From Flavobacterium branchiicola (GTDB lineage Bacteria; Bacteroidota; Bacteroidia; Flavobacteriales; Flavobacteriaceae), in NCBI RefSeq assembly GCF_018383905.1, contig NZ_JAGYWA010000008.1, positions 62,001 to 126,000 of the forward strand: 64,000 nt of DNA. Direction: 5' to 3'. Each line of letters starts with the position of its first letter. The first letter of the stretch is position 1. The notes below the pieces were generated by a model. The model ran no database searches. It was not told the origin of the DNA and worked only from the letters and a program-made list of their open reading frames with translations. This document shows positions 51,307-60,469 of the stretch, one piece after another. Position numbers and translations under genes: made by a program.

Positions 51307-51330
51307 GGAAGCAGTTTCTAAGCTGCTTCC
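51307..51330 (+). other. Intercistronic hairpin between the glycan-binding protein and GH2
   Basis: Stem GGAAGCAG / CTGCTTCC with an 8-nt loop, 32 nt past the stop. It is not followed by a T tract, so it is more likely an mRNA stability or attenuation structure than a true terminator, separating susCD-SGBP from the enzyme genes. Confidence 0.55.
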
Positions 51331-51352
51331 GGGTTATTAAATTTTCAAGACT

Positions 51353-53836
51353 ATGATTCAGCTCACTTCATTAAAAAAAATCGGATTACTTTTTACTAGC
51401 GTTATTTTACTTACTGCTTGTAGTACATCTGGTGATAAACAATTTAGTAATCGAAAAGTATCTTTCAATTCAGACTGGAGTTTTCACTTAAACGACAGCA
51501 TAAAAGATAAAGACACGATTGGAACTTCAACACAATGGAGAACTTTAGACGTTCCTCATGATTGGAGTATTGAAGGAAAGTTTGATGAAAAAAGCCCGGG
51601 AGGTTATGGCGGAGGATCACTAAACGGAGGTTTAGGCTGGTACAAAAAAACATTTAAAGTAGCTGTAGAAGACAGCACAAAAATAACTTCAATCACTTTT
51701 GATGGCGTTTACAAAAACAGCGAAGTCTGGATAAACGGACATTATTTAGGAAAACGTCCAAACGGATATATTGGTTTTCAATATCAAATTACTCCATATT
51801 TAAAGTATGGAGACAAAAACAACGAAATAATTGTTAAGGTTGACAATTCAAAACAACCCAATTCACGTTGGTATTCAGGCTCAGGAATTTTTAGAAATGT
51901 CTGGATCGAAACCACAAATAAATTGCACGTTGCACAATGGGGAACTTATATTACAACCCCAAAAGTTACAGCAGAAAAAGCTTCGGTAAATATTGAAACA
52001 ACAATTAAAAATCAATATGCTGAAGGTAAAAAAGCAACAGTAACAACAACAATCTTTAAAGATGAAACCAAAGTAACATCGGTTACTCAAAATATAACAT
52101 TAAACGCTAATGCCAGTCAAACCATAAAACAATTGGCAGAAGTTGAAAATCCAGTTTTATGGTCAGATGAAAATCCGGAATTGTATACAGCAGTTACCGA
52201 AATTTCGCTTGACGATAAAATCATCGATCAATACAAAACCACTTTTGGAATCAGAGATTTTAAATTCGATTTAAACAAAGGTTTTATTCTGAATGGAAAA
52301 CAAGTCAAAATAAAAGGAGTTTGTATGCACCACGATTTAGGTCCGTTAGGTTCAGCAATCAACACACGCGCGATCGAACGTCAGTTGGAAATCCTGAAAG
52401 AAATGGGCGTAAACGGAATCAGAACTTCACACAATCCGCCTGCAACAGAACTTTTAGAGCTTTGCGACAAAATGGGTTTCATTGTCATGGATGAAGCTTT
52501 TGATATGTGGAAACAAACCAAAACCAAATACGATTATGGAAATGATTGGGACAAATGGCACAAACAAGACCTAATCGATCAATTGTTACGCGACAGAAAT
52601 CACGCCAGTATTTTTATGTGGAGTATTGGAAATGAAATTCCAGAACAATGGAGCGAAACAGGCGTTGAAATTGCCAAAGAATTAGCAGCAATTACGCGCC
52701 AATACGATAAAACTCGTCCGCTAACAGCAGGAATGAATCCGCCGGTAAATATGAATATTGATGCCGTGACTTTGCAGTTTGAGAAAAAAGATGTTTCCAT
52801 TAATCCGCTTGCAGGATCTGGAGTTTTAGATTTAATAGGATACAATTACGCACACCAAACTTTCGAATACCATCAAAAAAACTTCCCAAAAACTCCTTTC
52901 ATTGCAACAGAAACAACTTCAGGTTTGCAAACAAGAGGATATTACGATGCTGTTTCAGACACAATCAAAAAATGGCCGGTAAGATGGGATCTTAAATTTA
53001 CAGAAGGAAATCCAGGAAATACCGTTTCGGCTTACGATCAGGTGCAAACGCCTTGGGGATCTACGCACGAAGCAACGTGGAAAATCATTAAAAAGCACGA
53101 TTTCTTGGCTGGAATGTATGTTTGGACAGGTTTCGATTATATCGGAGAACCAACTCCATACGAATGGCCATCGGTAAGTTCCTATTTCGGAATTGTTGAT
53201 TTAGCCGGTTTCCCAAAAGACGTATATTATATGTACCAAAGCGAATGGACGAAAAAAGATGTCCTTCATATTTTTCCGCACTGGAATTGGAAAACTGGAC
53301 AAACCGTTGATGTTTGGGCGTACTATAATAATGCAGATGAAGTGGAACTTTTTGTAAACGGAAAATCAGTTGGAAAAAGAGCTAAAAAAGGAGACGATTT
53401 GCACGTAATGTGGAGAATTCCTTTTGATGCAGGAACGCTTAAAGCCATTTCTAGAAAAGGTGGAAAAGTGGTTTTAGAAAAAGAAATCAAAACAGCTGGA
53501 AATCCTTCACAATTAAAATTAACGGCAGACAGAAGTACCATCAAAGCAGATAAAAATGATTTGTCATTTGTAACGGTTGACATTTTAGATGCTAATGGAA
53601 CGATAGCGCCAAATGCCAATAACGAAATCAATTTTTCATTAAAAGGAAATGGAAAAATTGTTGGCGTTTGCAGTGGAGATCCGGTAAGTCATGAATCTTA
53701 TAAAGGAACAAAACATACCGCTTTGGCAGGAAAATGTTTGGTAATTGTACAGTCGGGAGATAAATCAGGAAGGCTAGAATTGACCGCTAAAGCAAATGGA
53801 CTAAAACAAGCCACAATCGTAATTACAACAGAATAA
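51353..53836 (+). CDS. GH2 glycoside hydrolase, probable beta-galactosidase
   Basis: An 827-aa lipoprotein (ILLTAC, Cys23). Domain order is the GH2 standard: a sugar-binding jelly roll (WRTLDVPHDWSIEGKF), Ig-like domain, then a TIM barrel with KIKGVCMHHDLGPLG, the acid/base Glu428 in WSIGNEIPEQ and the nucleophile Glu520 in FIATETTSG. The C-terminus adds Ig-like domains (GTLKAISRKGGKVVLEKEIK, FVTVDILDANG). GH2 includes beta-galactosidases, mannosidases and glucuronidases; in this PUL, removal of galactosyl side chains is the likely job. It follows the glycan-binding protein by 77 bp. Confidence 0.9.
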   Translation: MIQLTSLKKIGLLFTSVILLTACSTSGDKQFSNRKVSFNSDWSFHLNDSIKDKDTIGTSTQWRTLDVPHDWSIEGKFDEKSPGGYGGGSLNGGLGWYKKTFKVAVEDSTKITSITFDGVYKNSEVWINGHYLGKRPNGYIGFQYQITPYLKYGDKNNEIIVKVDNSKQPNSRWYSGSGIFRNVWIETTNKLHVAQWGTYITTPKVTAEKASVNIETTIKNQYAEGKKATVTTTIFKDETKVTSVTQNITLNANASQTIKQLAEVENPVLWSDENPELYTAVTEISLDDKIIDQYKTTFGIRDFKFDLNKGFILNGKQVKIKGVCMHHDLGPLGSAINTRAIERQLEILKEMGVNGIRTSHNPPATELLELCDKMGFIVMDEAFDMWKQTKTKYDYGNDWDKWHKQDLIDQLLRDRNHASIFMWSIGNEIPEQWSETGVEIAKELAAITRQYDKTRPLTAGMNPPVNMNIDAVTLQFEKKDVSINPLAGSGVLDLIGYNYAHQTFEYHQKNFPKTPFIATETTSGLQTRGYYDAVSDTIKKWPVRWDLKFTEGNPGNTVSAYDQVQTPWGSTHEATWKIIKKHDFLAGMYVWTGFDYIGEPTPYEWPSVSSYFGIVDLAGFPKDVYYMYQSEWTKKDVLHIFPHWNWKTGQTVDVWAYYNNADEVELFVNGKSVGKRAKKGDDLHVMWRIPFDAGTLKAISRKGGKVVLEKEIKTAGNPSQLKLTADRSTIKADKNDLSFVTVDILDANGTIAPNANNEINFSLKGNGKIVGVCSGDPVSHESYKGTKHTALAGKCLVIVQSGDKSGRLELTAKANGLKQATIVITTE

Positions 53837-53966
53837 AATATCACGTTCCTGCAATCCCGAGGCTTCGGGAAAAAACTTGTAGGTATAAATAAGTTTTCGA
53901 ATAAAAAATAGTAAGACCTACAAGGTTTTGAAAACCTTGCAGGACGGAAAATATAAAAATTAACTA
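53837..53966. repeat. Intergenic hairpin/repeat patch between GH2 and GH31
   Basis: No gene. It contains CCCGAGGCTTCGGG (53856-53869), a 9-bp inverted pair around one base (CAAGGTTTT-G-AAAACCTTG, 53921-53939), and ACTTGTAGGT (53875) complementary to ACCTACAAG (53917-53925). The TTTTgAAAACCTTG-type hairpin resembles the one at 58750. Confidence 0.65.
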
Positions 53967-56366
53967 ATGAAAAACACACAACTAACCACATTGTTTTCAG
54001 CTTTTATGCTTGGGTTTGTTTTGACGCCAAAAGCCTCAGCTCAAATTCAAAACGCAGAAGTACTGAACGCACCAATCGATATCAGTAAAGATTTTCAGAA
54101 TTATCTGAACACTTTTTATTTTGCAGACGAATTAGCTTCTTTTGATCCTGCAACAGGAAAAGGAACGATTAAATATTTACGATATAATTATAAAACACGT
54201 CAGGCTTTCAACAACATGATGATGAAACCAGATGTGGAAAAAGCAAATGAATTCCCAACAACAGAATATGCAGAATCTCCAGTTTTGCCATTCGAAATTC
54301 AGTTTGTTTCAGACAGAACAGTTCGTATCAAAACAACTTCTGGACCACAATTTCATCCGCAAAAGGAATCTTTAATGTTGATTAACGGAGTGGCTCCGAA
54401 TCATCCAGAATTATGGAAGTACGCTAAAATAGAAGGCGGTCACAGCTACACAAGCAAACATGGAAAAGTTGAAATTTTGACAAAACCATGGCATGTGAAA
54501 ATCTACGATGAAAAAGGAAAACTGCTAACAAGCACGCTTCACGATACCGATTTTAAAAACACCTATACACCAACACTTCCGTTTTCTTACGTTAGAAGAA
54601 ATAGCGATTATTCAAGAAGTATGGGCGCTGCGTTCAGTTTAGAACCAGACGAAAAAATATTTGGTTGTGGAGAATCATTCACACAATTCAACAAACGCGG
54701 ATCAAAAGTAGTTTTATGGGCAGATGATGCCAACGGAATCCAAAATGAAACGATGTATAAACCGATTCCGTTTTACATGAGCAGCCGCGGTTATGGCGTT
54801 TTCATGCACCATTCAACACCAATTACAGTGGACTTTGGGAAGTATTTCTCAAGTGCTAACGAAATGTACATTGGAGACGATGAAGCCGATTTGTTTTTCT
54901 TTATTGGAGAACCAAAAGACATTTTAGATCAATACACCGATTTAACCGGAAAAGCTGCCATGCCACCACTTTGGTCTTTCGGATTCTGGATGAGCCGTAT
55001 TACGTATTTTTCAGAAAAAGAAGGACGAGAAGTAGCAAAAGATTTACGTAAATACAAAATACCAACCGATGTTATTCACTTCGATACAGGTTGGTTTGAT
55101 GTAGACTGGAGAAACAATTACGAGTTTGCAAAATCCCGTTTTCCGGATGCTACAAAAATGATGTCCGATTTGAAAGAAGACGGATTTCATGTTTGTCTTT
55201 GGCAATTGCCTTATTTCACTCCGAAGAACACTTTGTTCCCAGAGATTATGGATAAAAATTTAGCCGTTAGAGACAGAAAAGGAAATCTTCCGTACGAAGA
55301 TGCCGTTTTAGATTTCTCAAATCCGGAAACTATTTCCTGGTATCAGGGAAAATTGAAAAAACTATTTGATGAAGGCGTTTCGGTTTTCAAAGTAGATTTT
55401 GGAGAAGCAGCGCCGCCAGACGGAATTTACCATTCAGGAAGAACAGGTTTCTACGAACATAATTTATATCCGCTTCGTTACAATAAAGCTGTTGCCGAAA
55501 TTACACAAAAAGAAAAAGGTTATACTTTAATCTGGGCGAGAAGTACATGGGCAGGATCTCAACGTTATCCTTTGCATTGGGGCGGTGATGCCGAAACTTC
55601 AAACGGAGCAATGTCGGCAGAATTACGCGGCGGACTTTCATTAGGTCTTAGCGGATTCAGTTTCTGGAGTCATGATGTGGGTGGATTTGCTACAAAATCT
55701 CCGGAGAATTTATACAGAAGATGGGCGCCATTTGGAATGTTTACCTCACACGTAAGAAGCCACGGAGAGCCTCCGCGCGAACCTTGGTTATACAGCAAAG
55801 ATTTCTTAGAAGGATTTAGAAAAGCAGATAATATGCGTTACGAATTAATGCCATATATCTACGCTCAGGCAAAAGAAAGTTCTCAAAAAGGTTTACCAAT
55901 GATGCGTGCATTATTTGTAGAATATCCAAACGATCCGGGAGCATGGTTAGTGGACAATGAATATTTATTTGGTTCAAGTATTCTGGTTGCACCGCTTTTT
56001 GAAGAAGTTACAGAAAGAGACGTTTATCTTCCGGAAGGAACCTGGATTGATTACCAAACTAAAAAAGTATACCAATCAGGATGGCATAAAATCAAAGCCG
56101 GAGAAGTGCCAATCGTAGTTTTAGTAAAAGACGGAACAGCATTGCCACATATTGGTTTAGCACAATCGACAAAAGATATGGATTGGAGCAAACTGACATT
56201 GAAAGTATATGCAAGTGACAAAACAACTTCGGCGACAGCCAAAGTATTTTTACCAAACGATACTACCGTTCAGGAAATAAAAGTGACCAAAACCGGAAAC
56301 AATTTTGACGTAACCGCAAACCCATTAAACGGAAAAACCACTTTTAAAACAGAGTGGATAAAATAA
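53967..56366 (+). CDS. GH31 alpha-xylosidase-like glycoside hydrolase
   Basis: A 799-aa enzyme with a signal peptide (ending near PKASAQIQN), probably periplasmic. The catalytic nucleophile is Asp477 in VFKVDFGEAAP, and the acid/base Asp541 is in HWGGDAETSNGAM. The KxDFGE context is the alpha-xylosidase (YicI-like) variant of the GH31 nucleophile motif. Other landmarks are PPLWSFGFWMSRITYFSEKE, IHFDTGWFDVDWRNNYEF and GSSILVAPLFEE. It would remove alpha-1,6-xylosyl units from xyloglucan oligosaccharides. Length is typical. It is part of the PUL operon, 130 bp after GH2. Confidence 0.9.
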   Translation: MKNTQLTTLFSAFMLGFVLTPKASAQIQNAEVLNAPIDISKDFQNYLNTFYFADELASFDPATGKGTIKYLRYNYKTRQAFNNMMMKPDVEKANEFPTTEYAESPVLPFEIQFVSDRTVRIKTTSGPQFHPQKESLMLINGVAPNHPELWKYAKIEGGHSYTSKHGKVEILTKPWHVKIYDEKGKLLTSTLHDTDFKNTYTPTLPFSYVRRNSDYSRSMGAAFSLEPDEKIFGCGESFTQFNKRGSKVVLWADDANGIQNETMYKPIPFYMSSRGYGVFMHHSTPITVDFGKYFSSANEMYIGDDEADLFFFIGEPKDILDQYTDLTGKAAMPPLWSFGFWMSRITYFSEKEGREVAKDLRKYKIPTDVIHFDTGWFDVDWRNNYEFAKSRFPDATKMMSDLKEDGFHVCLWQLPYFTPKNTLFPEIMDKNLAVRDRKGNLPYEDAVLDFSNPETISWYQGKLKKLFDEGVSVFKVDFGEAAPPDGIYHSGRTGFYEHNLYPLRYNKAVAEITQKEKGYTLIWARSTWAGSQRYPLHWGGDAETSNGAMSAELRGGLSLGLSGFSFWSHDVGGFATKSPENLYRRWAPFGMFTSHVRSHGEPPREPWLYSKDFLEGFRKADNMRYELMPYIYAQAKESSQKGLPMMRALFVEYPNDPGAWLVDNEYLFGSSILVAPLFEEVTERDVYLPEGTWIDYQTKKVYQSGWHKIKAGEVPIVVLVKDGTALPHIGLAQSTKDMDWSKLTLKVYASDKTTSATAKVFLPNDTTVQEIKVTKTGNNFDVTANPLNGKTTFKTEWIK

Positions 56367-56723
56367 AAAAGGTTGCCACTAATTGCACGAATTAGCACAA
56401 ATTTAATTCGTGGAAATTAGTGCAATTCGGGGCAAAAAAATATAGTCACATATTGAGAGATTATTTCTCCCGCAGATTTAGCAGATCAAGCAGATTTTTT
56501 TTAATTTTTTTCAATGCGTGAAAAAAATTATGAACAGATTAAAAAGATTAAATCTGCACAATCTGCCAAATCTTCGAGAGGAAAAAAGAAAAAATCCTTT
56601 CCAATCCTATAAATCTGTGGCAAAAAAAATAATCCCAACTTAGGATAAAAATAAGTTTTTGTTGAGTTTTTAAATCGGGCGAAAGCCAAATTTTCGTCCG
56701 ATTTATTATAATGAATTAAGAAA
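56367..56723. repeat. Intergenic repeat patch upstream of GH97
   Basis: No gene in 357 bp. Two kinds of decayed repeat are seen: CACTAATTGCACGAATTAGC / AATTCGTGGAAATTAGTGCA (56377-56441, an imperfect inverted repeat) and copies of CAGATT-rich motifs (56469-56500, 56553-56575, AATCTGC/ATCTGCC). A final hairpin AAATCGGGCGAAA / TTTCGTCCGATTT (56671-56705) lies just before the GH97 start. Looks like dispersed Flavobacterium-type intergenic repeats plus a 5' leader. Confidence 0.6.
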
Positions 56724-56729
56724 ATGATC

Positions 56730-58736
56730 ATGAAAAAACACCTGATTCTTCCCGCTTTATTACTATCAGTTTCGATTGGATACAGCCAGAAAAGTAAAAA
56801 TGCCTACGAACTGGCATCGCCAAACGGACAAAACAAAATTAAATTTGAGCTTGTAAAAAATGCTCCCAAATACGCCGTTTCTCACGGAAAAACCGAAGTA
56901 ATTTCTCCATCAGATATGGGGTTTTTATTGAAAGGAAACGAAGACTTAAGTTCAAACTTCGAAATAAAGGGAGCAAAAACATCTCAGTTTGATGAAACCT
57001 GGGAACAAGTTTGGGGAGAAAAGAAAAACATCAGAAACCACTACAATCAGTTAGTAGTTGATTTACAGCAAAAAACGGGAAACAAAAGAAAATTACAAAT
57101 TCAGTTCCGTGCTTTTGATGACGGAGTTGCGTTTAGATATGTGTATCCAAAACAAAATGTGAAAGACAGTATTTTCATTATGGATGAAAAGACAACTTTC
57201 AACCTAAAAGAAGATGGAAAAGCATGGTGGATTCCGGCAAACAGAGAAAATCGCGACGAATATTTATTTGAAGCTGCTCCGGTAAGTAAATTGGATACGG
57301 TTTTAACCCCATTAACAATCGAGAGCAAAAGTGGATTAGCTTTAAGTTTCCACGAAGCAAATTTGGTTGATTTTGCCAGTATGACTTTGGTAAATAATAA
57401 AGGAACCGAATTAAAATCAGATTTAGTGCCTTGGCCTGACGGAGTAAAAGTTCGTGTAAAAGATACGTTTACATCTTCATGGAGAACACTTCAAATTGGA
57501 GAAAATCCGGGAGAATTAATCACTTCTTATTTAGTTTTAAACCTAAACGAACCAAACAAATTAAAAAATACAAATAGTTATTTCAAACCGTATAAATATT
57601 TAGGAATCTGGTGGGGAATGCACATCGGGAAATATACTTTTTGGGAAAGCGACAAACAAGGCGCAACTACAAAACACGCTGAAGAATATATTGATTTTAC
57701 AGCAAAAGAAGGTTTCCATCATTTATTAATTGAAGGTTGGAACAAAGGCTGGACTCCGGGTTGGTATGAAAACCGCATGCACATGTTCAGCTTCACGAAA
57801 AGTGCTGATAATTTCGACTTAGAAAAAGTGGTAGAATACGGAAAGAAAAACAATGTTGAATTAATCGGATACCACGAAACAGGTTCCAACTTAATAAACT
57901 ACTTAAAAGAAGTTGACGAAGGTTTTGCTTTATATAAAAAATTAGGAATCCATACCGTAAAAATTGGTCACGTAGGTTCTAAACTGAATATGAAACAAAT
58001 GCACTTCGGACAATTTGGAGTGAATTATTTCAGATACATTTTAGAAAAAGCCGCACAATATGATTTAGCAGTTTTATACCACGAATCAATTAAAGATACC
58101 GGAGAACGCAGAACTTTTCCGAACATGGTTTCAAGAGAAGCGGCAAGAGGACAAGAATATAATGCGTGGAGCGAAGGAAATCCGCCAAATCATTTAACGA
58201 TAATTCCTTTTACAAGATTACTTTCAGGACCAATGGATTTTACTCCGGGAATTTTTGATGTTGAGGTAAAACAAGGATATCCTGGAAAAAGAATTCAGGG
58301 AACAGTTGGGCAGCAATTGGCATTGTATGTTACGATTTACGCTCCAATTCAAATGTTGGCAGACCTTCCTGAAAACTACGAAGGAAAACCAGCTTTACAA
58401 TTCTTAAAAGATGTGCCGACAGACTGGGAAGATACTAAAATCTTAGAAGGAAAAATTGGTGAATATATTACAACAGCGAGAAAAGACAGAAACAGTGCAG
58501 ATTGGTATTTAGGAACTTTGACAAATGAAAACCCAAGAAAAGTTGATGTTTCATTATCATTTTTAGATCCAAATGCAACTTACGAAGCACAAATTTATGT
58601 TGATGCCGAAGGAACAGATCAAAAACACAATCCGGAAGCAGTAGCAATATCTAAGAAAACAGTAAAATCGACAGATTCCCTAAAATTGAATTTAGGTGGT
58701 GCTGGCGGTGGAGCAGTGAGATTTAAAAAATTGTAA
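56730..58736 (+). CDS. GH97 glycoside hydrolase, inverting (SusB-like) type
   Basis: A 668-aa exported enzyme (MKKHLILPALLLSVSIGYSQ); an ATG two codons upstream is also possible. It has the GH97 N-terminal beta-sandwich (ASPNGQNKIKFELVK, FRAFDDGVAFRYVYP) and TIM barrel. Three glutamates sit at the exact spacing I recall for SusB (69 and 24 residues): YHETGS, LYHESIKDTG and REAARGQEY, with KIGHVG in place of the VDF nucleophile context of retaining alpha-galactosidases. This points to an inverting alpha-glucoside hydrolase, an uncommon companion for a xyloglucan-type locus. The leader at 56671-56705 can form a hairpin. Confidence 0.9.
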   Translation: MKKHLILPALLLSVSIGYSQKSKNAYELASPNGQNKIKFELVKNAPKYAVSHGKTEVISPSDMGFLLKGNEDLSSNFEIKGAKTSQFDETWEQVWGEKKNIRNHYNQLVVDLQQKTGNKRKLQIQFRAFDDGVAFRYVYPKQNVKDSIFIMDEKTTFNLKEDGKAWWIPANRENRDEYLFEAAPVSKLDTVLTPLTIESKSGLALSFHEANLVDFASMTLVNNKGTELKSDLVPWPDGVKVRVKDTFTSSWRTLQIGENPGELITSYLVLNLNEPNKLKNTNSYFKPYKYLGIWWGMHIGKYTFWESDKQGATTKHAEEYIDFTAKEGFHHLLIEGWNKGWTPGWYENRMHMFSFTKSADNFDLEKVVEYGKKNNVELIGYHETGSNLINYLKEVDEGFALYKKLGIHTVKIGHVGSKLNMKQMHFGQFGVNYFRYILEKAAQYDLAVLYHESIKDTGERRTFPNMVSREAARGQEYNAWSEGNPPNHLTIIPFTRLLSGPMDFTPGIFDVEVKQGYPGKRIQGTVGQQLALYVTIYAPIQMLADLPENYEGKPALQFLKDVPTDWEDTKILEGKIGEYITTARKDRNSADWYLGTLTNENPRKVDVSLSFLDPNATYEAQIYVDAEGTDQKHNPEAVAISKKTVKSTDSLKLNLGGAGGGAVRFKKL

Positions 58737-58749
58737 TTATTAATTTCTC

Positions 58750-58782
58750 AAACCCGACAGGTTTTCAAAACCTGTCGGGTTT
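58750..58782. terminator. Perfect 16-bp inverted repeat between GH97 and GH39
   Basis: AAACCCGACAGGTTTT, one base, then its exact complement. No pure T tract follows, so it may be a dispersed repeat hairpin acting as a partial terminator or mRNA-stability element between co-directional genes. Confidence 0.65.
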
Positions 58783-58804
58783 AATATCGCAATACATTTT
58801 TCAG

Positions 58805-60370
58805 ATGAAAAAACTTTTAATAATAACAGCCGTTTTAATTACTTCAATTAATTTGTCTGCGCAAAATGAAAACCGAACCATAAAAGTCGATTTCAATAAA
58901 ACTACCGGAAAACTAAACACCATGTTTAAAGAATGTATCGGTGCCGGAAGAGCAAACGAAGGTTTACGTGCAGACTGGCAGCAGCAATTGGCATTAGTTA
59001 AAAAAGAATGTGATTTTAAATACATTCGTTTTCATGGATTATTGTCTGATGATATGGCCGTTTACCGCGAAGACTCAAAAGGAAATCCGGAATACAATTA
59101 CCAATATGTAGACGTTTTGTTCGATTATATTTTGAGTTTAAAAATGAAACCATTTGTTGAATTAGGATTTATGCCTTCGGCATTGGCAAGTGGAAAAGAA
59201 ACTATTTTTTGGTGGAAAGGAAACGTAACTCCTCCAAAAGATTATAAAAAGTGGGAAGATTTAATTAAAAATTTAGCAGCTCATTTCAAAGAACGTTACG
59301 GAGACGAAGAAGTAAAAACCTGGTATTTTGAAGTTTGGAACGAACCCAATTTATCTCCGGGATTCTGGACAGGAACTCAGGAAGAATACTTCAAACTATA
59401 CGATTATGCAGCACGAGGTATAAAAGCAGTAAATCCAGCTTACAGAGTTGGCGGACCAGCAACGGCTGGAGCTGCATGGGTTCCCGAAACAATAGATTTT
59501 TGTGCAAAAAACAATGTTCCGTTAGATTTTATTTCAACACATACGTATGGAGTAAATCAGGGTTATCTGGATGAATTTGGAACTTCAGGCACTGTTTTAA
59601 GCCCTGACCAAAACAGTATAAGCGGAGATGTAATCAATTCACGTAAACAAATTTCAAATTCGGCTAAGCCAAAATTAGAATTACATTATACAGAATGGAG
59701 TTCATCTTATACTCCCGCAGATCCAATTCACGACAGCTATCATTCAGCCGCTTATATTTTGCAGAAATTAAAACAAGTTGGCGACGCAGCAAACTCGATG
59801 TCTTATTGGGTTTTTACCGATATTTTTGAAGAAGCAGGGCCAAGATTTACCCCTTTTCACGGAGGCTTCGGATTACTGAATACGCAGGGAATTAAAAAAC
59901 CGGCCTATTTCTCTTATTCCTTAATGAACAAATTAGGAGAAACAGAACTTCAGAATAAAGACACATCTTCCTGGGCAGCAAAAAACACAAAAGGTGATGT
60001 TCAAGTATTGTTTTGGGATTTTACCAATACACATCCGGGAGATAAAGTATGGAACCAAACGTATTATGTTCAGGATTTACCATCCAAAGAAAAAGGAAAA
60101 GTAAAAATTGAAGTGAGCGGTTTACAGAAAGGAAACTATGTTTTAGAAATCTACAAAGTAGGTTACAAAGTAAATGACGCCTACGCAGATTATTTGTCTT
60201 TCAACAAACCAAATCAGTTAACACGTCAGCAGGTTAATTCAATAAAAGAGAAAAACAGCGGCGCACCAATTTCAAAAGAGAAAATTACAGTCGATGCAAA
60301 AGGAAACTTCAGTAAAGACTATAAGATAAATGAAAACGATGTGGTGATGCTGAATTTTGTTAAACAATAA
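58805..60370 (+). CDS. GH39 glycoside hydrolase, probable beta-xylosidase
   Basis: A 521-aa exported enzyme (signal ending INLSAQNEN). The TIM barrel shows the acid/base Glu180 in YFEVWNEPNLSPGFW and the nucleophile Glu297 in ELHYTEWSS, both GH39 hallmarks, plus KYIRFHGLLSDDMAVY and YWVFTDIFEEAGP. A C-terminal beta domain (~residues 400-520) is normal for the family. Members act on xylosides, some on arabinopyranosides or galactosides, so the exact sugar is uncertain. It lies 68 bp after GH97 and 100 bp before GH3 in the same operon direction. Confidence 0.9.
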   Translation: MKKLLIITAVLITSINLSAQNENRTIKVDFNKTTGKLNTMFKECIGAGRANEGLRADWQQQLALVKKECDFKYIRFHGLLSDDMAVYREDSKGNPEYNYQYVDVLFDYILSLKMKPFVELGFMPSALASGKETIFWWKGNVTPPKDYKKWEDLIKNLAAHFKERYGDEEVKTWYFEVWNEPNLSPGFWTGTQEEYFKLYDYAARGIKAVNPAYRVGGPATAGAAWVPETIDFCAKNNVPLDFISTHTYGVNQGYLDEFGTSGTVLSPDQNSISGDVINSRKQISNSAKPKLELHYTEWSSSYTPADPIHDSYHSAAYILQKLKQVGDAANSMSYWVFTDIFEEAGPRFTPFHGGFGLLNTQGIKKPAYFSYSLMNKLGETELQNKDTSSWAAKNTKGDVQVLFWDFTNTHPGDKVWNQTYYVQDLPSKEKGKVKIEVSGLQKGNYVLEIYKVGYKVNDAYADYLSFNKPNQLTRQQVNSIKEKNSGAPISKEKITVDAKGNFSKDYKINENDVVMLNFVKQ

Positions 60371-60469
60371 TTTTAGAAAAAAAGAATCTTAATTAAATAG
60401 TAATAAACAGAGTGAAAAGGTTGCTGTGAGGATATTGACCTTAAATTCTGAAAATCTAACTACCTAACC

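Noticed and set aside
56367..56723. Decayed insertion element upstream of GH97
   Set aside because: No transposase remnants are readable; only short repeat motifs and hairpins are visible.
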